The position numbers were made by a program, and so were the translations under genes. A DNA stretch of 64,000 bases from Lepidostoma basale (taxonomy: Eukaryota; Arthropoda; Insecta; Trichoptera; Lepidostomatidae). Within the stretch, counting starts at the first letter, position 1, and each line of letters opens with the position of its first letter. Below are positions 42,835 through 53,310 of this stretch, piece after piece. The DNA lies in the NCBI GenBank assembly GCA_022606425.2, contig JAHDVF020000230.1, positions 281,001 to 345,000 of the forward strand. The letters are read 5' to 3'. The notes under the pieces are model-generated. The model did no database searches and was not told the DNA's origin. It was given only the letters and a program-made list of their open reading frames with translations.

Positions 42835-43980
42835 AAACCAAACAAACAAACAAACCATCACGCCGTTTTCCGGCAGGGGTAGGCAGAGAGAATAGACCGC
42901 CACACTTCTCTATCCTAGCACACCTCTCTAGCTTCCTCCACATTTATACATCGAGTCATACACGCACGTCGATTCTTCCGACTTTTAACATGAATCAATC
43001 TTTAAAATTTGATTAATTTAGTCATGCCATGTTTTCCTCGATCTGCCTCAAATCCGCATTACATTTACATCATGATAATGGGATAGGATACTATTCTTTC
43101 ATAACCATTCTTTCTCCATCTATGCGCTCCATATGTCCGAACCAACGCAGCGCTCTTTTCATAATTTTGTCCATAATACCTTCGTCCGCTCTACATTCAT
43201 TTTCTTATATCAGCATTTGAGATTCTGGCGTATATCGTTCTACCCCACATACGTCTTAGGAACCTCATCTCTACCTCATTTATTCTGCTCTCATCCTTCT
43301 TCTACCAGTGTCATGCTTTACTTCCATACATTAGGGTTGGGACCAGAACTCCATTGTGAACGGCCGTTTGCGCTTTCGTTGTTAAATTCCTGTTTCCAAT
43401 AACTATTTTTAAAGTTCCATTCACTTTGTTACCCGCACCAACCATTCTTTCGACGTCACTATCCGTTCGGTCATTCGCTGTGAACATGCTACCTAAATAC
43501 ACAAATTTACTCACCTGCTCCAAGTTATCTTTGTTCACACTTATGTTACAAACTGTCATTTGCTTTTCCCTTTCAAAAACCATCACTTTTGACTTTCCGA
43601 CATTCATAATTAAATCATTTGACTTGCATACGTCATACATTCTCGACACCAAGACCTGTAATTCGTCCGCACTATCCGCAACGAGAACGGCATCGTCCGC
43701 GTAAAGCAGATAATTTACACACAAATCACTGATCTTAGCACCAGCATTCCTTTCAGTTCTTTCATACACTTGTCCATATACTGATTGAACAACCATGGAG
43801 ACATCACGCAGCCCTGCTTAACACCCTTTGTGATATCAAACTAAGGCGTGATGACCCCATTTACCCTATCACTGGCAGTGCTTCCTTCGTATAGAGAAGC
43901 GACCGCCCGTATCAGTTTTGTGCTTACTCCGTATTCGGACAAGATTGACCACAGTTTATATCTGTTCACTCGATCATAGG
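42835..43980 (-). mobile_element. nested LINE-A insertion with 12-bp target duplication
   Basis: Flanked by CATCTCAATGAC (42823-42834) and CATCTTAATGAC (43981-43992), one mismatch. On the minus strand it runs from the palm domain to the (TTTG)n-type tail. It lies inside another LINE-A copy of the same orientation. Confidence 0.9.
42855..43975 (-). pseudogene. LINE-A reverse transcriptase, palm to C-terminus
   Basis: Minus-strand order: YDRVNRYKLWSILSEYGVST-like text (43920-43975); MVVQSVYGQVYERTERNAGA at the start of the 161-codon frame (43796 down to 43311); LYADDAVLVADSADELQVLV with the catalytic YADD; KSKVMVFEREKQMTVC; VSKFVYLGSMFTANDRTDSD; TAVHNGVLVPTLMYGSKA. After a frameshift near 43310, YDRISNADIRNECRAD, ERIDGE, and HDQINQILKIDSC-like text follow, ending near 42855 in the terminal GETA-type stop motif. 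The sequence shows the palm, thumb and C-terminal tail of a non-LTR reverse transcriptase. Endonuclease and fingers are missing. Confidence 0.8.
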
Positions 43981-44220
43981 CATCTTAATGACCATTTCAT
44001 TATTTTGTTTAGAACTATTTCACTCGCACTGCAAAAACGACTTATATTTGCATTTGACACGAGATCTTATTTGACTGAATTTATTCAACTTTTATCCTTC
44101 TATCGCCAGTTCCATGCTTCACTTCCATACATGGGGGTCACAAGAACACCATTGTATACTTCCATCTTAGCTTTTTTGGTTAGACTTTTGTTTGCGATGA
44201 CACTTTAATGGGGTATTTGC
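43981..44220 (-). mobile_element. outer LINE-A copy, upstream part
   Basis: Resumes with CATCTTAATGACCATTTCAT, NKIMKWSL-like coding, then VKSNKISCQMQI-like and RRKDKS-like pieces, up to MEVYNGVLVTPMYGSEAWNW-like text (44090-44190). Decayed. Confidence 0.65.
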
Positions 44221-44257
44221 CAATACTATTTCAAAGCGAAACATGTCAGAACAACAA

Positions 44258-44760
44258 AATCATCACGCCTTTCCCCAGCCGTACTTTATTCTGACATACC
44301 TCTTTCTAGTTTGCTTCATATTCCCACAGCGAGTCAAACACGCACGTCGCGACGCGTCGGTTCTTCAGGATTTTTACTAACGGCGTGATGGTTAGTAAGT
44401 TGTCATAAAAAAATAATAATTTGTTCATGCCATGTTTTTTTCGGTCTTCCTCGACTCTGTAGTCCATTTACATTGTTCACGTATATTTTCTTAACAATTT
44501 TTCTTAATCTATGCGTTCTATGTATATACCAACGCACTCATATTTTTATAATGTTGTTTATAGTACTTTCTTCCGCTCTACATTACTTAATGACACCATT
44601 ATTTGAAATTCTATCCTATATCGTTTGGTACAAACCCGTCTAAGGAATCTGATCTTTCTGCTCTGATCCGTCTTCTAACAGTTCCATGATTTGCTTCTAT
44701 ATATAAATGTTGGAACCGGAACCCCATTGAATTAAATGAACCGTCATTGTCACAAACTTA
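44258..44760 (-). mobile_element. LINE-A, further decayed copy
   Basis: Minus-strand remnants of the C-terminal blocks (SRGRPKKTWHEQII-like near 44430, VCTKRYRIEFQIM-like near 44610, EANHGTVRRRIRAE-like near 44680). An ACGGCGTGATGGTTAGTAAG piece sits at 44381-44400, the end of another insertion in the opposite direction. Confidence 0.6.
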
Positions 44761-44884
44761 TGACATACCTAATACATTTTACAGACAAGTATGTCATAAA
44801 ATTTTCATGTTGTTAATTAAAATTCCTTCATAAGTAGAAATTCGTTGTAAATAATGAAAAAATAATTGTATTTTTAAAAATGTC

Positions 44885-45012
44885 ATGTAGTTTTATGGGT
44901 ACGAACGGTTTCGGCAGCTTGCTGCCATCTTCTGGAGGCGGGAAAGCTATTTTATATTTTATACATAAACCTGCTGAAACCAGTAGAAGCCATAAAAGTG
45001 GAATCAAACTAA
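44885..45012. repeat. family-H repeat with hammerhead-like core
   Basis: 44903-44935 on the minus strand reads CCAGAAGAT, GGCAGC, AA, GCTGCC, GAAACCGTTC. The outer parts (GTTTTATGGGTAC / CCATAAAAGTGG) are weakly inverted. A related core is at 59551-59582. Confidence 0.6.
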
Positions 45013-45019
45013 ATATATA

Positions 45020-46060
45020 TTATAACTGACAGGTATACGACAAGGAGACAGCCTAAACCCTTTTCTGTTCAATCTGATAATGGACGAACTTATATAGGAG
45101 ACTAACTAACTAACTAACTAACTAACCATCACGCCGTCTCCCCGGAGGGGTAGGCAGAAAGAATGGAACGCCACACTGTTCTGTCCTGACATACTTCTCT
45201 CGCTTCCTCTACATTCATACATATTGTCATGCACACAAGTCGATTTCTCCGACTCCTCACGAGACTAATCGCTACAACTGGGATATAGGATGGGAGAGAA
45301 AATTGTCAATGTGGTATGTTATGCAGACGATGCCATAATCATAGCTGGAAACAATAATAGCTTACGAAAAATGCTAGACAGACTACATCACGTCTGTAAG
45401 AAATACAACATGACGATCTCTATCGAAAAAATAAAATGTAAACCTTTTCCAAAACATGTAACCTGGTTATAGAAAATCAACCCATTTTCAAGTATCTAGG
45501 CATAGACCTGGTGGGAGAAGCTGATCTGTGGGAAGAAATACAAGGCCAAGTAAACAACGCAGCTGCAATCTCTGGCGCTCTAAAATCCACAAAGCTGCCG
45601 AAACCGTTTGAACCCATAAAACTATGGAAAAACAAAAGCGTCGCCATTAAAAGTAAAATAAGAATCTATAAAGCATGCGTAAGACCAATAATAACATATG
45701 GCGTCGAAGCAAGGGCAGACACAGTAAGGACCAAACAAGTTTTGAGGACTTCCGAAATGAAGACACTGAGGACGATAGCAGGTAAGACACTGAAAGATTG
45801 CTTGAGGAACACCAGAATAAGATAGATAAGTGTGGTTGAGGATGTTAGAAGATGGAGCAGATAGCGAAAAAGGTACTGGTACGGTCATGTTCAAAGAATG
45901 GACACCACCAGACTCCCCTATATTGCATTGCATAATCAGACTCATGGGACTCGTCCTCGTGAAAGACCTCCTAAAAGATGGAAGGACAGCTGGGAATCTA
46001 CCTCACAAGAGGAGCAACACTTTGGAGAACAGACCACATAGGTCTACAACAAGGAAGAAG
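45020..46060 (+). mobile_element. LINE-C, reverse transcriptase C-terminal half, with LINE-A insert
   Basis: The plus strand reads LTGIRQGDSLNPFLFNLIMD (motif B), stop, then a 155-bp LINE-A insert, then MGEKIVNVVCYADDAIIIAG (YADD near 45320), KYNMTISIEKIKCK, frameshift, IFKYLGIDLVGEADLWEEIQ, SKIRIYKACVRPIITYGVEA, SEMKTLRTIAGKTLKDCLRN, HVQRMDTTRLPY and RPPKRWKDSWESTSQEEQHF, ending in GAAGAAGAAG. Stops and frameshifts make it a pseudogene. Endonuclease and motif A are truncated away. Confidence 0.85.
45106..45260 (-). mobile_element. LINE-A 3' end inserted in LINE-C, 8-bp target duplication
   Basis: GAGACTAA occurs at 45098-45105 and 45261-45268. The insert starts (on the opposite strand) with CTAACTAACTAACC and CATCACGCCGTCTCCCCGGA and is 5'-truncated after 155 bp. 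Confidence 0.88.
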
Positions 46061-46700
46061 AAGAAGAATATGTTATAATATAATTTGTAATCTATTTTTT
46101 TTTCTTTTTAAAGTATGTTTTACTCAATATTAAATATGGTGTAAATGCTGGAGATAGAGGGATAAATAATAAAGAAAAGTATGGTCATTCACAAAAGTCT
46201 GGTGCACACTCCTGTTAAAATGCAGTGACTACCTGAGTACTTTAGAAGTTGCTTTTTGCATCTGGCGTCCTGGCGCCCATTATAATCTCCAACAATGGCT
46301 CCTAATAATCCCACACATGATCCTAGTTACATCTCCATCGCGGAAATTATGCAAACGATCATATGGAAATGTCTTCTAGAGATTAACCCCAAGCTCCACA
46401 CTTGGAAAGTTACAAGGCAACAAAAAGTATCAATTTACATAAAATGCTAATTTCATCGCGTTAAATACTTCAATGGCGCGAAAATATGACCCCGCTTTGG
46501 GAGTTTAACTGTAGAGGTTTTGGGGTGAGTAGGGATTATTCGAATAAGGAAACGTGTGAAATAATTTGACTTTGCTATGTCTTAAACATTACGAAACCAT
46601 AAAAAATATGTGTGCATTTAGTTATTTTATATTGCATTAAAACTAGAAAATTAAAATATTAACTGTTTGATTGATTATATAACTTTAAAAATTATTATTT
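46061..46700. other. AT-rich, nothing recognised
   Basis: No gene or shared repeat. Confidence 0.35.
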
Positions 46701-46850
46701 TAATTTTATTTTGATCAAATTGTCAAGACAGTTATTTTGCCAAACGATGTTGACATCTTCACAGTTAATTGTAACGCCTGATGATATCAGAACTGTTTGA
46801 CGAATCAGCTGTCGTGACAATTTTTTTAATATATTAACAGTGTTTTAAAG
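46700..46850 (+). repeat. family-F repeat with hammerhead-like core
   Basis: Short inverted arms AAATTGTCAAGACAG (46718 on) and CTGTCGTGACAATTT (46809 on). 46778-46813 reads CTGATGAT, ATCAG, AACTG, TTTGAC, GAATCAGCTGTC. The CUGAUGA and AGCTGTC parts are intact, while stem II and GAAAC have drifted. Confidence 0.6.
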
Positions 46851-46984
46851 TAAACAGTCAATATAGTTAATTTGATAATTTAAAATTAGTTTCACTTTTT
46901 TTTTTCCAAAATCAATCTAACGATTGAATGGGTTTCTACGTTTAAAAATATGAGAAAACTGTTTAGTATATGTTAAAATATATC

Positions 46985-47035
46985 CTCCTTTATTCTCGGC
47001 GCTACATCCTGGTGTGGGTTTTGGTGTTCTATCAC
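46985..47035 (-). mobile_element. LINE 3' end scrap
   Basis: CTCGGCGCTACATCCTGGTG and TGGGTTTTGG are the reverse of CCACACTGGGATGTAGCGCC at 32806-32825. Confidence 0.55.
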
Positions 47036-47199
47036 CTCGCGTGATTAATTTTCATAGATAGACGTCATATAGATTTAGATAGGTGGTTAGTTATATATAC
47101 ATAAATTTGTAAACATAGATATATATTTTACAACAATATATTGTTTAGAGAGCCAGAGCAGATTTTTGACCAATATTAAGGCTAAAAAAAAATATTACT

Positions 47200-47415
47200 C
47201 GAATGATCATTGAGAGAAAAAATACAGTATTGACGAGGTGTTGACGGGAGACGAATCATCTGGCTCCACAACATAAGGAATTGGACTGGGTTGAGAAGCG
47301 TTAAGGAGGGTTCGAGCTGCCATTTGCCTGTGACAGAGATGTATACTTTCGTGTGATAATCAACGTCGGGAGACCTGAAATGACACCGAAAGAAAAGGAA
47401 GAAGAAGAAGATAAA
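47200..47415 (+). mobile_element. LINE 3' coding end, GAAGAAG tail
   Basis: Mixed frames: IRNWTGLRSVKEGS (as in IRxWTGI...ELFR), then a VTEMYTF-like degraded DRxxF block, VIINVGRPEMTPKEKEEEED. About 200 bases remain. Confidence 0.55.
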
Positions 47416-48202
47416 ATAATGTGTTTGATTATTATATTATTGAATTTGAATTTATATACGTAGCAGTTAGTTGATATAATAAGTTCATCTGATAAAATAA
47501 TGTGTTGGTTTCATTTCTATGTATCGTCCCAATGTCTTATCTATGTAATCTTTGTGAATCATCTCAGTCTCGCCTCCATTTATCTGCTTTATGTATTTCC
47601 TTTTTGTCTCATCTGGTTTGTTATATCCCTACATCCCTTTATTATCATAATAATCATAGATCACATTTATATTTTTTAATCATTTGATGATTTCTTTGTA
47701 AATACAAATGTCTTTTAAAAAAAATTTCAACCTTGTCACTAATGTCATTGAATGAGCTGTGATAACTCACACGAATACAATGCCATATATTTATTGAATA
47801 TTAATAAAACAAAAAAAAGTTTAACACTATTTTCTAATGATTCGAATCGAAAGTTCATGGCTAAATGTTTTTTGTTTAAACTACTGATCCCTTAATACTG
47901 CGAACCGATTTGGTAAATATCTGTATCAGCAGGGCGTTCCGTTTAGTTTTATGTTTTACTTATGGCTCTGAGAATGTCTTTAACATTCATTAAGAGAGTG
48001 TAATAATTATGCTTATATAATACAACTTTTCAGTGTAGATGCAAAAATTTAATATTCATAAACTTTTAAGCAAATTTCAGAGGGGTAAAGAAGGTGCCTA
48101 AACGAGTAGTCATATTATAATTATAACACGCGACGTTCCTGAAAACGACACAGAGTTGGCCAAACCCTAACCACAATTGCAATAGACTAGTGGAATAACT
48201 AA
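47416..48202. other. no recognised gene
   Basis: Small frames only; no shared repeats. Confidence 0.35.
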
Positions 48203-48393
48203 TATTAGGTCCTTACATATGAAATTGGCGTTTTGCCGTACTGGCAACTTTGATCTCAAATATCTTCTCTTTGGTTAGGAATTCCAAATTCAAATTTATA
48301 CAGCTATTTACTCAAGTTTTTTTGTTTCGAAAATTATAATTCATTTGTTTTTCCCTCAATTGTTTTTTTTCTTTGCGTCACTCAGTTTACAAA

Positions 48394-49412
48394 ATGGAAA
48401 ACTTGAAATATCGCGTTATTTACGAGTACGAGTTCCACCGTGGCACCAGTGCTGTAGAAACGGCTCGAAGGATTAATGATGTGTATGGCGACAGTGCCGC
48501 AAAATAAAACACTGTGCGTTTTTGGTTCCAACGTTTTCGTTCTGGAAATTTCGACCTGCAGAACAAGCCCCGTGGACGGCCGGAGACCAAAGCTGAAAAT
48601 GAAGAATTGAAGGCTATTGTGGAAGCGGATCCATCTCAAACCACGTCCGAGTTAGCTGCAGGCTGCGGTGTTAGTGATAAAACTGTTTTAATCTACTTGA
48701 AGCAAATTGGGAAGGTGAAAAAGCTTGAAAGGTGGGTACCTCACGAATTGAGTGAAGCAAATCAACAAACGCGCGTTGACTGCTGCGTTGCATTACTGAA
48801 CCGGCACAATAATTAAGGGATTTTGAATCGAATCATTACCTGTGATGAAAAGTGGATCCTGTATGATAATCGGAAGCGCTCATCGCAATGGCTGAACCCT
48901 GCCGAACCAGCCAAACCATGCCCGAAGCGAAAATTGAGTTCAAAAAAGTTACTTGTGAGCGTTTGGTGGACTAGTGCTGGTGTCGTTCACTACAGCTTTC
49001 TTAAATCTGGCCAGACGATTACGGCAGATGTCTATTGTCAGCAATTGCAAACCACGATGGAAAAGCTAGCTGCTAAACAACCGAGGCTGGTTAATCGCTC
49101 TAGGCCACTGCTGCTTCATGATAACGTTAGACCACACACTGCACAACAGAGGCTACCAAATTAGAAGAGCTTCAATTGGAATGTCTAAGACATCCACCGT
49201 ACTCTCCGGACCTTGCCCCAACAGATTACTATTTTTTCGAAATTTGGATAACTTCTTGCAAAGGGAAAAAATTCAACTCCGATGGGGCAGTCCAAACCGA
49301 CTTCAAAGATTTTATTGATTCCCGTCCGAATGTTTTTTTTAGTAAAGGGATCGATGAACTACCTATGAGATGGCAAAAGTGCATAGATAGCAATGGTACA
49401 TACTTTGATTAA
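48394..49412 (+). pseudogene. mariner transposase (cecropia-type), disabled
   Basis: Would cut and paste the element through a D,D34D active site. ATG 48394 starts MENLKYRVIYEYEFHRGTSA; the N-terminal helix-turn-helix region covers roughly the first 110 codons (RFWFQRFRSGNFD, SELAAGCGVSDKTV). The linker WVPHELSEANQQTR follows. Catalytic aspartates are visible in TCDEKW (48844-48846), LLHDNVRPH (49120-49122) and APTDYYFF (49224-49226). The end is QKCIDSNGTYFD. Defects: TAA at 48505-48507 and at 48814-48816, a one-base loss near 49150, and a compensated shift around 49225-49265. All three catalytic positions remain, so the loss is by breaks and not by active-site change. Confidence 0.93.
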
Positions 49413-49905
49413 ATAACTAACTAACTAACTAACCATCACGCCGTTTCCCCGAAAGGGTAGACAGAAAGAATGAACTGCAACACTTTAATCGATGCTGCAC
49501 TCCATTCTTCTCTTTTCGCCAACGCGAGAGACGCGGTGTGATGGGTTGCGAACCTCATCACCACCAATAGGCATCTCCCGCGCACACTTCAATCATTCAA
49601 CGTCTACATAATAAATCTAAAACAAATTATACAAAATACAATGATATAAAATAAAATAACATATAAAAATAATTTAACTCATAATGTTCTTTTAGATGGT
49701 GCACTTGTCGTCAGCTGGACGATCCGGACATTTGTGATTATTTAATTTTTAATTCCACTGTTTTCATTTTAATTAGGCACTTAAAACAATCCAACACCAG
49801 CAAAAACTTGAAAATTTGATTGAAGAATTTATTCAAATTGTCATTGGAACAAATGAAAAATTTATTTTGACAGCTGTCAAAATTATTTTTAATAAATATA
49901 TTATA
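49413..49905 (-). mobile_element. element B inserted in mariner 3' UTR
   Basis: Begins (opposite strand) TAACTAACTAACTAACCATC, then CGCCGTTTCCCCGAAAGGGT, GCACTCCATTCTTCTCTTTT, hairpin 49524-49585 (CGAGAGAC / ATCTCCCGC), GTCATTGGAACAAATGAAAA, TTGACAGCTGTCAAAATTAT. It ends before the mariner terminal repeat. Confidence 0.85.
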
Positions 49906-50039
49906 TTTAAAAAAATCAACTTTATGTTCCTCCCATACAAAACGCCAATTTCATATGGAAGGACCTAATAAGACAAGGAAAAACTAGCTAATTATTAACA
50001 CTAAAAAAACGTTTTTATTAATCGTAAAAGGATGGGCGA

Positions 50040-50580
50040 GTGGAGAATGATATTAAATGAAGGGTTGGAGAAGACAATAAAGCGAATTGTGCACTAGTTG
50101 TCAGCGCAATCAAAAGCCTATCCAAAATAGCTAAAATGACAGTGCACAATGGTGTTCTTGAACCGACCCTAACGTATGAAACTGAAACATGGAACAGGCC
50201 AAAGAAGGATTAAAGTAGAATAAACGCGGTAGAAATGAGATCCATTACACAAATTAGTGGAAAATCTGTGTATAAGAGTGTCGAATGCAAATATATTAGG
50301 TAAATGCAGTGCGAATGAAAGTGTTATGAACAAAATAATGAAAGGATCCTTAAGATTGTTTTTACACATGGATGAAAAAATAATGGAAAAAAAGTACATG
50401 TAAACGACGTAAACTGAACAAGATATAGAGGAAGACTGGAAAAAATGTGGCATGATCAAATAAATCAAATATTAAATGTCGGCCATACGAGGAGTCAGAG
50501 ACGTGCGTGCATGATACGATGTATGATTGTTGAGGCGGTCCATTCCTTCTGCCTAACGCTTTCGAAAATGCGTGAGTTAG
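50040..50580 (+). mobile_element. LINE-A, 3' coding remnant
   Basis: Plus-strand pieces: SAIKSLSKIAKMTVHNGVLE, PTLTYETETWNRPKKD, NAVEMRSITQISGKSVYKSV, MNKIMKGSLRLFLHMDEKIM, RGRLEKMWHDQINQILNVGH, TRSQRRACMIRCMIVE, AVHSFCLTLSKMRE. The tail is missing. Several stops. Confidence 0.8.
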
Positions 50581-51039
50581 ATTTGATCGTAAATTATATA
50601 AATATGAATAATTACAATAAATTTTATCTACAGTACAACATTGAATAATAAAACGAATAAAATATTCATAATATAAGACAATTTTCAACTAACGATCCCA
50701 AACAAAAACTAAAAATTTGAATAATTAATATAATAGGGATATAATTCGGCATTATTCAAGAACTGCGGAACATGTCGGCCATTGTTCTGTGACTGTTGCA
50801 TGCTTCGGCTCGCGTGATTCATTTGCTTTTTGATAAATGCTCCCAATTATGAGCTTGCAGGACAACATTTTATTGTTTTGGAACAGCATTGTTACAATGA
50901 ACTTCATACAAAATTATTTTATCCCATCACGTGTCGTTCATTGACGCACATCCCCTTTGTTTGAGCTTGCGTGTCACAATATATAATTTGGGAAAATATA
51001 TAAACGTTTTGACGTACACAAAAACGAATAAACATAAAA

Positions 51040-51610
51040 TAAAATATGTAAATATGCCGTATTTGTAAATGACGTAAACGGTAAAAATCTAATATATCCA
51101 CTGAAGCAAAGATAGCAGATGATATCTATAAAGAGCCCGATGTGATCAGATCCATCAAAGTAGGGCGCTTGAGATGGGCTGGTCACATAATCAGAATGGA
51201 CGACGACAACCCTACAAAACGCCTCACGCTCTCAGTACCACAGGGACGTAGAAGACCAGGAAGGCCCAAAATGCGATGGATGGACAGTGTCAACACGGAT
51301 GCATCGGTGTTGCAAGTGAGAAATTGGAGAATGGGGGCAACAAACAGACAAGAATGGAGGAAGCTCCTGGATTCAGCCAAGGCCCACCCAGGGCTGTCGA
51401 GCTTAGGATGATGATGAAAGATAGCAGTACACAACGGAGTTCAAATACCAACTCTGATGTATGCAAGTGAAGCTTGGAGCTGGCAAAAGAAGGATTCATG
51501 TCTAAGAAATGAGATCACTGATAAGAATATGCGGGAAAACGTTATATAATATGATAGAATACCGAGCGACGAAATAAGAAATAAATCATCTGCCTGTTAG
51601 TTAGTTAGTT
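51040..51610 (+). mobile_element. LINE-A fragment interrupted by LINE-E
   Basis: Left part to 51118 ends CTGAAGCAAAGATAGCAG. The right part resumes at 51417 with AVHNGVQIPTLMYASEAWSW, QKKDSCLRNEITDKNMRENV, YDRIPSDEIRN, and stops at a TTAG-rich end near 51600. Internally deleted and inactive. Confidence 0.75.
51119..51416 (+). mobile_element. LINE-E insertion with 11-bp target duplication
   Basis: AAAGATAGCAG at 51108-51118 and 51417-51427 flanks a 298-bp insert. It encodes IRSIKVGRLRWAGHIIRMDD, DNPTKRLTLSVPQGRRRPGR, PKMRWMDSVNTDASVLQVRN and WRMGATNRQEWRKLLDSAKA, then stop and GATGATGAT. This is the C-terminal tail of a LINE reverse transcriptase (LRWAGHV, GRPKxRWxD, RQEW blocks). The frame is intact but the enzyme core is absent. 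Confidence 0.88.
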
Positions 51611-51739
51611 GTATTTTCTTATTAAATGTATTGATTTTGAAACACTTTTATTACACGTATCAAAAAAAAAAAAAAAACAATATCAACGAAATAAGGTTAA
51701 TCAATTAGGATAAATATTGGGAGTACAAAATTTTCCGTG

Positions 51740-52035
51740 ACATACACAAATAAAAAGAACATTTTGTGTTAAATTATTATATATTTTGTTATTTTATTTC
51801 ATATCATTGTATTTTATATTATTTGTTTTAGATTTATTTTGTGGATGTTGGGCGATCGAAGTGTGCGCGGGAGATGCCTATTGGTGGCGATGAGGTTCGC
51901 AACCCATCACACCGCGTCTCCTGCGGGGCGAAAAGAGAAGGATGGAGTGCCGCATCGGTTAAAGTGTGACAGTCCATTCTTTCTGCCTACCCTTTCGGGG
52001 AGACGGCGTGATGGTAAATTAATTAGTTACACAAA
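51740..52035 (+). mobile_element. element B, 3' half
   Basis: AAAAAGAACATTTTGTGTTA, AT-rich core, hairpin 51867-51924, AAAAGAGAAGGATGGAGTGC, CAGTCCATTCTTTCTGCCTA, GGGGAGACGGCGTGATGG. The tail is nearly absent. Confidence 0.88.
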
Positions 52036-52680
52036 TAAATAAAACCTTTCTTCACATACGTTTCGAAATGTTCGGTTAAATTGATGCTTCGTTCTTCATC
52101 ATTATTTTCCAACCCGGCAAGATTCCAACAAGGTACGTAAAATGTCGGAGATTTCCTCTTACGAACAAAATATAATATTAGCAAAAAGACACCCCTAGGG
52201 TGTAGTAATTATGCAACTCGGTTTATAACACACTCCAACATTAATGGAAAGTGGGGGCACGAGATTATCCGTCGTCTGTTTCAGACGGTATCTAGTCCCT
52301 AGAAACATATGGTGATTACTGATCTCATTCTCCAACGAACATTAGACATGGTTTGAGAGGATGTCCGTCGTTTGAGTTACCAACTCGCTGTTTAATCTTA
52401 CTTACATCGTATGTGAATGAATTATGTAGTATGTAATAAAATATACATAATTATTAAAACCCGATTGCATTTTCGGTTTTAAACTGATTTTTGATTTATG
52501 TATTGTATAAAAAGATATAAACAAATGTTTAAAACTTGTTTGTATATTTTCACATACGAGTATAATATAAATAAACTGTAAAACCAAAAAAAAAACAATT
52601 GCGGTTTCATTACATACAATAGGATTTAATAATGCAAGTCCATTGTTTTGGCCGAAACACTATGATACCTTAACATTTTT
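52036..52680. other. no recognised gene
   Basis: 52065-52110 read in reverse resembles a decayed GATGAAGAACG ... CGAAACGTATG repeat. Otherwise featureless. Confidence 0.3.
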
Positions 52681-52875
52681 AACTGTTAAATTAAATAACT
52701 TTGTTTTATGTATCACAATTGTATTTTATTTTGCGCGACAGCTGTTTCGTCAACCTATATTGACATCATCAGGTGTTACAATAATATATCAAATGAGTCT
52801 TCCTTCCGGAACAGCTGTCGCGTAAAATAAAATACAATTGTGATACATAAAACAAAGTTATTTAATTTAACAGTT
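52681..52875. repeat. family-F palindrome, full length
   Basis: Arms 52681-52736 and 52820-52875 are 56-bp inverted repeats with about one mismatch. The loop (83 bases) carries the core on the minus strand and a decayed one (CTTCCTTCCGGAACAGCTGTC without CUGANGA) on the plus strand. Confidence 0.92.
52737..52772 (-). ncRNA. hammerhead-like RNA motif, intact core
   Basis: The minus strand reads CTGATGA, T, GTCAA, TATAGG, TTGAC, GAAACAGCTGTC, then GCGC and the 56-bp arm. Stem II is GTCAA/TTGAC; stem III is ACAGCTGT, self-complementary and loopless; C follows. All canonical core positions are present apart from one extra U after CUGAUGA. Confidence 0.55.
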
Positions 52876-52989
52876 TTCTAATGCAGTTCAACAAAATAAA
52901 AACCACAACCATCAACTAGTATGTAATGTTTCATATTTATTTTCTAAAACACCTAAGAGTCGAATATTATAAAATATTTAGTTTGTATT

Positions 52990-53070
52990 AGTATAAGACG
53001 ACCTTCGTCGGTGGTAACTGGTTTGTGGGTGGTGGTTCCGGGATTGATTGCACTGTCATAAATATTAGGG
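52990..53070 (+). mobile_element. degenerate SINE head
   Basis: GACGACCTTCGTCGGTGGTA, GGTGGTTCCGGGATTGATTG, CACTGTCATAA retain the tRNA-like boxes in mutated form. Confidence 0.45.
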
Positions 53071-53310
53071 TATCAATAAGGAGAGTTCTCTCACGATACT
53101 CCCATAATAATTCGAATAAATTAAAATAAATTTAAAAAACGTATTTTATATACCCTTTTTGATGATGATTTATTTAATTATTAATTTAATTTAATTTATA
53201 AGATTAATTTCCCGAAAATTAAACAGCTAGAAGCGAGTGTAAGTCTTTTCTATTATATTCTATATTCATTCATTATATTATTTATTATTTTCTATTATAT
53301 CTATTATATT

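Larger units (their letters stand above)
48205..49968 (+). mobile_element. mariner transposon (cecropia-type), broken, with element B inserted
   Basis: The terminal repeats TTAGGTCCTTACATATGAAA (48205 on) and TTTCATATGGAAGGACCTAA (ending 49968) are inverted, with a TA target duplication at 48203-48204 and 49969-49970. Inside is a transposase remnant and, just after its stop codon, an element B copy at about 49413-49905. Without the insertion the element is about 1.27 kb, the usual mariner size. Confidence 0.96.

Noticed and set aside
43029..43402. plus-strand open frames with HMSEPTQRS-type text
   Set aside because: They are the antisense of the LINE-A reverse transcriptase. The same antisense text recurs at 12.7 and 17.2 kb.
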